Shown: in pieces, positions 58,962 through 64,000 of the stretch
How positions within the stretch are numbered: the stretch's first letter is position 1
Layout: each line of letters starts with the position of its first letter
Source of the DNA: Burkholderia sp. Ax-1719
GTDB taxonomy: Bacteria > Pseudomonadota > Gammaproteobacteria > Burkholderiales > Burkholderiaceae
DNA length: 64,000 bases
Assembly: GCF_011753055.1 (NCBI RefSeq)
Contig: NZ_VWWJ01000005.1
Location: forward strand, 1 to 64,000
Reading direction: 5' to 3'
Position numbers and translations under genes: made by a program
The notes under the pieces: generated by a model
The model's input: the letters and a program-made list of their open reading frames with translations, nothing else
Told to the model about the DNA's origin: nothing
The model's database searches: none

Positions 58962-59011
58962 TAGTCGACCAAATGTCGACAAATGCTTGCACCGAGCAAA
59001 AAAACTGTCAA
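58962..59011 (-). promoter_or_regulatory. SDR promoter and operator site 2
   Basis: On the minus strand TTGACA (59006-59011), 17-bp spacer, AAGCAT (58983-58988). The operator at 58962-58985 (TAGTCGAC, n5, GTCGACAAATG) is at and after the -10, over the likely start site, so it would block transcription of SDR and tautomerase. About 100 nt from the SDR start. Confidence 0.6.
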
Positions 59012-59127
59012 GAAAACTTCGATTTTTGACATGCCTTTTCGCGCCAGGGTTTTCCTTGGTGATGCGTAGATAGCATTGAAAATAAAGGAAAAAACGCATT
59101 GATCAGCGCATTGAGAATTTTTTCTCG

Positions 59128-59157
59128 TTGACTTTGTCGGCATTTGGTCGACAATTG
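59128..59157 (+). promoter_or_regulatory. hyuA promoter and operator site 3
   Basis: -35 TTGACT at 59128-59133, 16-bp spacer, -10 GACAAT at 59150-59155. The operator 59134-59157 is 21/24 identical to site 1 and sits in the same position over the spacer and -10. About 144 nt before hyuA. Together with site 1 it shows a common repressor architecture. Confidence 0.68.
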
Positions 59158-59300
59158 ATGTGCGGCGAATGCACCTGAGAAATCGACAGCGCAGCACGCT
59201 GGCGAGGACTTGATCAACCCTCAGCCATGAGCGAACTCAGGCACGCAGCGCCCTCTCGTTAGCGGTATTTGCATCGCGCAAACTCTGAACGGATGAAACT

Positions 59301-61382
59301 ATGGCAAGCGCACGCATCGGCGTTGACATCGGCGGGACATTTACCGATCTGGTACTCCTCGACGACAACGGACAGGTGACCTTTACTAAGGTATCCTCAA
59401 CTCCGGCTGCTCCGGAAGAAGCGGTCCTCACCGGGATCGACCGGATTCTCGGGCAGGCGGGACTCAAGACCTCGGATGTCACCGAGGTGCTGCACGGCAC
59501 GACCGTCGGCTCGAACACCATGCTTCAGAAGGTCGGCGCAAAGTGCGGTCTGATCACGACCAAAGGCTTTCGCGACGTGCTCGAAATTGGCCGCGTGCGT
59601 ACGCCGTCGATGTTCGATCTCACCTGGGACAAGCCGGTCCCGCTCGCGGAACGGCGCTATCGCCTGGAAGTGAACGAGCGCGTCAATGCCGCGGGCGAAG
59701 TCCTGGTGCCGACGTCCATCGATGAAGTCCTCCGTGCGGGCGAGTTTTTCCGCGCTGAAGGCGTTGAGTCCGTCGCGATCTGTTTTCTGAATTCATACAA
59801 GAATGCGGAGAACGAAAGGATTGCGCTCGAAGCCTTCCAGAAGGCCTTCCCGGAAATCAGCGTCACGGCTTCGATTTCCGTTCTGCCGGAAATGCGCGAG
59901 TACGAGCGCACGTCGACCACCGTAGTCAACGCCTATGTATTGCCAGCGTTGCGCACTTATCTGCAGCGTCTCGAATCGGGCCTCAAGCGGATCGGCGTCA
60001 ATGCGCCGCTGCTTGTGAGCAATTCGAATGGTGGTCTGTCGAGCGCTCGCATTGCACAGGACACGCCGGTCTTCTTTATCTCTTCGGGCCGCTCGGCAGG
60101 CGTCGTGGGCGCAGGCCGGCTGGGTGACGCGCAGGGCAGCAAGGAAATGGTTGTGTTCGATATGGGCGGCACGACGGCTTCGGCTTCGCTCATTCACGAA
60201 GGGCAATTGGCCCGCACCAACGAATACGAATTCCGCGCGGGTATTTCCACGCCAAGCCGCTTTATCAAGGCGGGTGGCTACATGATGCGTGTGCCGACGA
60301 TCGACGTGGCTGAAGTAGGCAGCGGCGCAGGCTCGATTGCCTGGATCGACGGAGGCGGACTGCTGAGCGTCGGTCCGGTATCCGCGGGCGCATTTCCTGG
60401 CCCGGTCTGCTACGGCATCGGCGGCGAGCGACCGACGGTGACGGACGCGAATGCCGTACTCGGCTTCCTGCCGCCGAGTCTCGCAGGCGGGACGATGGAA
60501 CTGAAGCTGGACGCTGCGCGCAACGCGATCGATACGCTGCTCGCCAGGCCGCTTGGCATCGGCGTAGAAGAGGCAGCGGTTGGGATCCGTGAAGTGGTCA
60601 ACGTCAATATGGCGCGCACCATCAAGGCGGTGACGGTCGAACGCGGCGTCGATCCGCGCGATTTCACGCTGGTTGCGTTCGGCGGATCGGGTCCCGTGCA
60701 CGCTTGCGATCTTGCTCGCGCGCTCGACATGAAGCAGGTGATTTTCCCGGCAGCGCCCGGCGTGTTCACTGCGATGGGCATGCTCGCCGGTGCGGTTGAA
60801 CGCTATTTCGTGCGTCCTTCGCTGAATCTGCTCGATAGCCTCGATATCAACGAACTCGCGAATACGGTCGAACAAATGCGTGAGGACGCAAGGAAGGCAT
60901 TGGCCGAAGAGGGCTATCCCGCCAACCGCATCGAATTCGTCTTCGACCTCGATATGCGATTCCGTGGGCAGGACTACGAAATTCCTGTGCGTGTGCCGGA
61001 AACGATCGACGGGTCGACTCGCGAAGCGCTGCGCGAAGGGTTTATCGCGGCCTACACGGCGATGTACGGCTACGCCTCGAAGGACGCCATCGAATGCGCG
61101 AATCTGCGTTTGCTCGCGCGTGGCATCGCCTCGAAGACGCTGGACTTCCGTGATATTCGCAGTGCGCAAGCGGCGAAGGGCGAGCAAAAGCGCAGTACGC
61201 GCCGCGTGTATTTCAATCGCGAGTCGGGCTGGGTTGATACGCCGGTCATCTCGCGTTCGCTGCTCGACAACGAGATCGTCGGCCCCGTCATTCTCGAAAG
61301 CACCGATACGACCATCGTGGTGCCGCCGGGCTGGCGCGTAAGCGCGGATCGGGTTGGCTGCGTCATCGCGACGCTCGCCTGA
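59301..61382 (+). CDS. hyuA: Hydantoinase/oxoprolinase family protein, subunit A
   Basis: A 693-residue ATP-dependent hydrolase subunit. The acetate-kinase-type N-terminal motif is IGVDIGGTFTDLVLLD, with LHGTTVGSNTML, EMREYERTSTTVVNAYVLP, FFISSGRSAGVVGAG, VVFDMGGTTASASLI, AGSIAWIDGGGLLSVGP and LVAFGGSGPVHACDLARAL. This fits N-methylhydantoinase, oxoprolinase and acetone/acetophenone carboxylase-like relatives; the substrate cannot be assigned. Such enzymes open an amide or lactam ring with ATP. Subunit B is 16 nt downstream. It is first in the operon hyuA-hyuB-ridA-binding protein. Confidence 0.92.
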   Translation: MASARIGVDIGGTFTDLVLLDDNGQVTFTKVSSTPAAPEEAVLTGIDRILGQAGLKTSDVTEVLHGTTVGSNTMLQKVGAKCGLITTKGFRDVLEIGRVRTPSMFDLTWDKPVPLAERRYRLEVNERVNAAGEVLVPTSIDEVLRAGEFFRAEGVESVAICFLNSYKNAENERIALEAFQKAFPEISVTASISVLPEMREYERTSTTVVNAYVLPALRTYLQRLESGLKRIGVNAPLLVSNSNGGLSSARIAQDTPVFFISSGRSAGVVGAGRLGDAQGSKEMVVFDMGGTTASASLIHEGQLARTNEYEFRAGISTPSRFIKAGGYMMRVPTIDVAEVGSGAGSIAWIDGGGLLSVGPVSAGAFPGPVCYGIGGERPTVTDANAVLGFLPPSLAGGTMELKLDAARNAIDTLLARPLGIGVEEAAVGIREVVNVNMARTIKAVTVERGVDPRDFTLVAFGGSGPVHACDLARALDMKQVIFPAAPGVFTAMGMLAGAVERYFVRPSLNLLDSLDINELANTVEQMREDARKALAEEGYPANRIEFVFDLDMRFRGQDYEIPVRVPETIDGSTREALREGFIAAYTAMYGYASKDAIECANLRLLARGIASKTLDFRDIRSAQAAKGEQKRSTRRVYFNRESGWVDTPVISRSLLDNEIVGPVILESTDTTIVVPPGWRVSADRVGCVIATLA

Positions 61383-61398
61383 CTTCATTGGAGCTAAC

Positions 61399-63126
61399 AT
61401 GACACAACGTAAAGTCGACCCCATCACGTTTGCGGTCGTAAAAAATGCGCTCGACACCATCGTCGACGACATGGCATTTGCCGTCATGCGCACCGCTCGC
61501 TCGCCGATTATTCGCGACGTGCTGGACTATTCAGTGACGATGTGCGACGCGGGCGGCCGCATTCTCGCGCAGGCAAAGACGGTCGCACTGCATCTGGGCG
61601 CCGTGCCCGACGCCGTGGACGTGGTGATTCGCAAATTCGCCGCAACATGCAAGCCCGGCGACGTGATCGTGCTGAACGATCCGTATGAAGGCGGCATGCA
61701 TCTGCCCGATATCTTCATGTTCAAGCCGATTTTCTTCGAGAACCGGCTGCAGGGTTTCTCGGTGGTGATTGCTCACCACTGCGATGTGGGCGGACGCGTG
61801 CCTGGTTCCAATGCCGCCGATTCGACCGAGATCTTCCAGGAAGGCCTGCGCATTCCGCCGATGAAGCTCTACAGCGAAGGTCAGCAAAACGAAACGCTGG
61901 TCGACATCATCAAGAAGAACGTGCGTTTGCCGGATCTGGTGCTGGGCGATCTGGATGCGCAACTGGCGACCTGCAATATCGGCGAACGTGAACTGCTGCG
62001 CATGATCGGCCGCTATGGTGAAGACAATCTGCGTCTTTACTTCGACGAACTGCTCGACTACGGCGAACGCCTCACACGCAAGGCCATCGAAGCATGGCCG
62101 GACGGCACCTACGAATTCACCGACTATATCGACAACGACGGCTTTACGAGCGACGCGATTCCGATCAAATGCGCGATTACGGTGGCGGGATCGAGTTTGT
62201 CAGTCGATTTTGCGGGCTCGTCGCCGCAGGTTAAAGGCGCGATCAATTCGACGCTTTCATTCGTCAAATCGGCCACATATCTGAGCATCCGCTGCGTGCT
62301 CGACGCCGATGTGCCGAACAACGCGGGCGTCTATCGCTGCATCGACATCGCCGCGCCTGAAGGTTCGATCCTGAACCCCAGAATGCCGGCGCCGGTGGCG
62401 GCCCGTGCGCTGACCGGCTACCGCGTGGTCGATACCGTTTTCGGCGCGCTGGCGAAGATCGCGCCGAAGAAGGTGATGGCGGCGGGCGAGGGCGGCAACA
62501 CCGTGATCGCGCTGAGCGGTTACGACGCCGATGCGAGCGAGCCCTTCATTCTGGTCGACATGATCAATGGCGCATGGGGTGGCCGCTCGAACAAGGACGG
62601 CGTGGAAGGCGTGACGAATCCGTCGCAGAACATGTCGAATCTGCCGATCGAGACGCTCGAAGCGCGCTATCCGATCCTGATGGAAGAGTATGGCTTCCGT
62701 AACGATTCTGGCGGTGCTGGCCGTTATCGCGGCGGTCTGGGTCTCGTGCGTCAATATCGCGTGCTGGCGAAGCAGGTAGTGGCGCAGATTCGCTCTGACC
62801 GCGCCGATCACGCGCCGTACGGCCTCTTTGGCGGCGCGGCCGGTGCGCCCTCGCGCAACATCCTGAATCCGGCCACCACGGCTGAGGCCGCGCCCAGCAA
62901 GTTCACGATGGAACTGGCAGAAGGCGTGGTGATCCGTCACGAGCAGGCGGGCGGTGGCGGCTACGGCAACCCGCTCGAACGCGACGTCGATCTGATCGAA
63001 CGCGATCTGCGTGACGGCAAAGTGAGTGCGGCGTTTGCCGAACAACACCACGGCATCGTGATCAATGCGGTGGGTTTAATCGACCGCGATGCAACGCTGC
63101 AGAAGCGCCAGCGCGCCGCAGCCTGA
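61399..63126 (+). CDS. hyuB: Hydantoinase/oxoprolinase family protein, subunit B
   Basis: A 575-residue partner of HyuA. Starts VDPITFAVVKNALDTIVDDM, then AVMRTARSPIIRDVLDYSVT, DVIVLNDPYEGGMHLPDIFM, VIAHHCDVGGRVPGSNAADS, DFAGSSPQVKGAINST, and a C-terminal Gly-rich GVVIRHEQAGGGGYGNPLERD. These are HyuB family features. Both subunits are needed to bind substrate and drive hydrolysis. ATG 61399 follows GGAG at about 7 nt. It is translated immediately after hyuA and before ridA. Confidence 0.93.
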   Translation: MTQRKVDPITFAVVKNALDTIVDDMAFAVMRTARSPIIRDVLDYSVTMCDAGGRILAQAKTVALHLGAVPDAVDVVIRKFAATCKPGDVIVLNDPYEGGMHLPDIFMFKPIFFENRLQGFSVVIAHHCDVGGRVPGSNAADSTEIFQEGLRIPPMKLYSEGQQNETLVDIIKKNVRLPDLVLGDLDAQLATCNIGERELLRMIGRYGEDNLRLYFDELLDYGERLTRKAIEAWPDGTYEFTDYIDNDGFTSDAIPIKCAITVAGSSLSVDFAGSSPQVKGAINSTLSFVKSATYLSIRCVLDADVPNNAGVYRCIDIAAPEGSILNPRMPAPVAARALTGYRVVDTVFGALAKIAPKKVMAAGEGGNTVIALSGYDADASEPFILVDMINGAWGGRSNKDGVEGVTNPSQNMSNLPIETLEARYPILMEEYGFRNDSGGAGRYRGGLGLVRQYRVLAKQVVAQIRSDRADHAPYGLFGGAAGAPSRNILNPATTAEAAPSKFTMELAEGVVIRHEQAGGGGYGNPLERDVDLIERDLRDGKVSAAFAEQHHGIVINAVGLIDRDATLQKRQRAAA

Positions 63127-63212
63127 ACCTCTGAACAGCGACATCTTTGACCGTAGTGCCATCGGCGTCACACCACACCGGCGCTGATGGCAGGTCGACA
63201 AAGGTCATTGAA

Positions 63213-63680
63213 ATGGAGCAAATCGAAGCACGTCTGGCCGAATTGGGCTACACGCTGCCAGCAAGCCCGGTTCCCAAGGCGAATTACGTTCCAGCGCGAC
63301 TGGTCGGCAATCTGCTTTTCATTGCCGGTCAGATTCCGACCGCAGACGGCGAAGACAGATTCGTCGGCAAGGTGGGGCGCGATCTTCCGCTCGAAGACGG
63401 TCAGGCGGCGGCCAGGCTCTGTGCGCTGAACATGCTCTCGCAGGTTCGCACCGCACTGGGAGGAAGTTTCGATCGTCTCGCGGGATGCGTGAAGCTCAGC
63501 GGTTTCGTGAATTGCGATCCGGACTTCGGACAGCAACCTCAGGTGATAAACGGGGCCTCGGATCTGATCGTGCAGGTGCTGGGCGAAAGCGGCAAGCATG
63601 CCCGCTTCGCCGTTGGTGCGAATTCACTGCCCAGAAATGTGGCGGTGGAAATCGACGGGATCTTCGAAATTCGTTCGTAA
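63213..63680 (+). CDS. RidA family protein
   Basis: A 155-residue enamine/imine deaminase-like protein. Motifs: [56 protein letters not shown], and [18 protein letters not shown] with the substrate-contact Arg. It resembles the larger RidA subgroup (about 150 residues) found in catabolic operons rather than housekeeping RidA. Deamination of an imine produced by ring opening or amine oxidation fits the context. ATG 63213 is chosen, 86 nt after hyuB. Confidence 0.88.
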   Translation: MEQIEARLAELGYTLPASPVPKANYVPARLVGNLLFIAGQIPTADGEDRFVGKVGRDLPLEDGQAAARLCALNMLSQVRTALGGSFDRLAGCVKLSGFVNCDPDFGQQPQVINGASDLIVQVLGESGKHARFAVGANSLPRNVAVEIDGIFEIRS

Positions 63681-63870
63681 TTTCATGTCGATTGTTTCAA
63701 GTACGCCTTTGTAGATTTTTAGTATTCCGATGTAAAGAAGCTCGGATCATGGAAATTGCATCGACGTATGAAATGGTTTTTATAGGTACTGAACCGGCGT
63801 TCCACAAAAAAATAGATTGCGACGTTGAACAGAAAGCGTCGGACTTATCCCTTACCCTGCGAGGTTTGAA

Positions 63871-64000
63871 ATGATCCGGATGTCCAGCCTTATTCGCCGC
63901 ACGTTGATGTGCGCCACCGCATTCTCGGCGTTGATGTCGAGTGTTCCGTCCCATGCCCAGGATACGTCGACGTGGCAAAGCGTTCGGCAGGCCGGCGTGC
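63871..64000 (+). CDS. Periplasmic substrate-binding protein, N-terminus only
   Basis: Truncated by the window end, 43 codons visible. Signal peptide MIRMSSLIRRTLMCATAFSA, then LMSSVPSHAQ with cleavage after AHA/SHA, and the mature start DTSTWQSVRQAGVL. That mature motif is typical of amino acid ABC transporter binding proteins. GAGG lies 7 nt before the ATG. It suggests the operon imports its own substrate, probably a small amino or cyclic amide compound. Confidence 0.65.
   Translation, partial: MIRMSSLIRRTLMCATAFSALMSSVPSHAQDTSTWQSVRQAGV

Noticed and set aside
63960..63975. GTCGAC in the binding protein gene
   Set aside because: Lies in coding sequence without the second half-site; expected by chance.

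Overview
The window is a high-GC chromosomal segment of a beta-proteobacterium, most likely Burkholderiaceae of the Paraburkholderia/Caballeronia type. The evidence is the Burkholderia-style trimeric porin with a C-terminal Phe, a DUF4148 periplasmic protein, an HU protein with a lysine/alanine-rich tail, and a composite palindromic intergenic repeat of a kind I associate with Paraburkholderia. I could not test the genus by search.

1-3820 holds the end of a FecR-like envelope protein, a CHASE2 sensor histidine kinase and a small lipoprotein. 3838-23217 is a near-complete aerobic-type cobalamin locus in four blocks: bluB-cobB-cobO-cobE (minus); a cobalamin riboswitch followed by cobW-cobN-chlI/chlD (plus); cobJ-cobI-cobH-cobG (minus); and cobL-cobK-cobM (plus). 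A PilZ gene and a 512-bp inverted repeat interrupt it. The chlI/chlD pair carries a textbook -1 frameshift signal (A7 heptamer, 7-nt spacer, two-part stem), so one gene probably makes both small chelatase subunits. I see no CobF or CbiD for C1 methylation.

23446-44284 is a mixed housekeeping region: DUF5672 protein, sodium:solute symporter with DUF3311 partner, MarC, class II amidotransferase, PAS hybrid kinase, glycosyltransferase, periplasmic trehalase, PobA, DASS transporter, DUF4148 protein, PfpI-like protein with a divergent MocR regulator, HU-like protein, LysR regulator, porin and YihY.

44541-53841 is a self-contained selenocysteine module: formate dehydrogenase-N (fdnGHI) with an in-frame TGA and a canonical bacterial SECIS, then fdhE, selA, selB and tRNA-Sec. 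Only selD is missing from the set. Just after tRNA-Sec lies a truncated DUF4123 gene and a DUF3304 lipoprotein, the likely scar of a type VI secretion cargo island.

55829-64000 is a catabolic locus: TIM-barrel isomerase/epimerase, GntR regulator, tautomerase, SDR, HyuA, HyuB, RidA and the start of a substrate-binding protein. Three near-identical operators (GTCGnC-n5-GTCGACAAwTG) sit at the gntR promoter and in the SDR/hyuA divergent region, two of them in the same place over sigma-70-like promoters. This defines an autoregulated GntR regulon for what looks like an undescribed nitrogen-containing or lactam substrate pathway.
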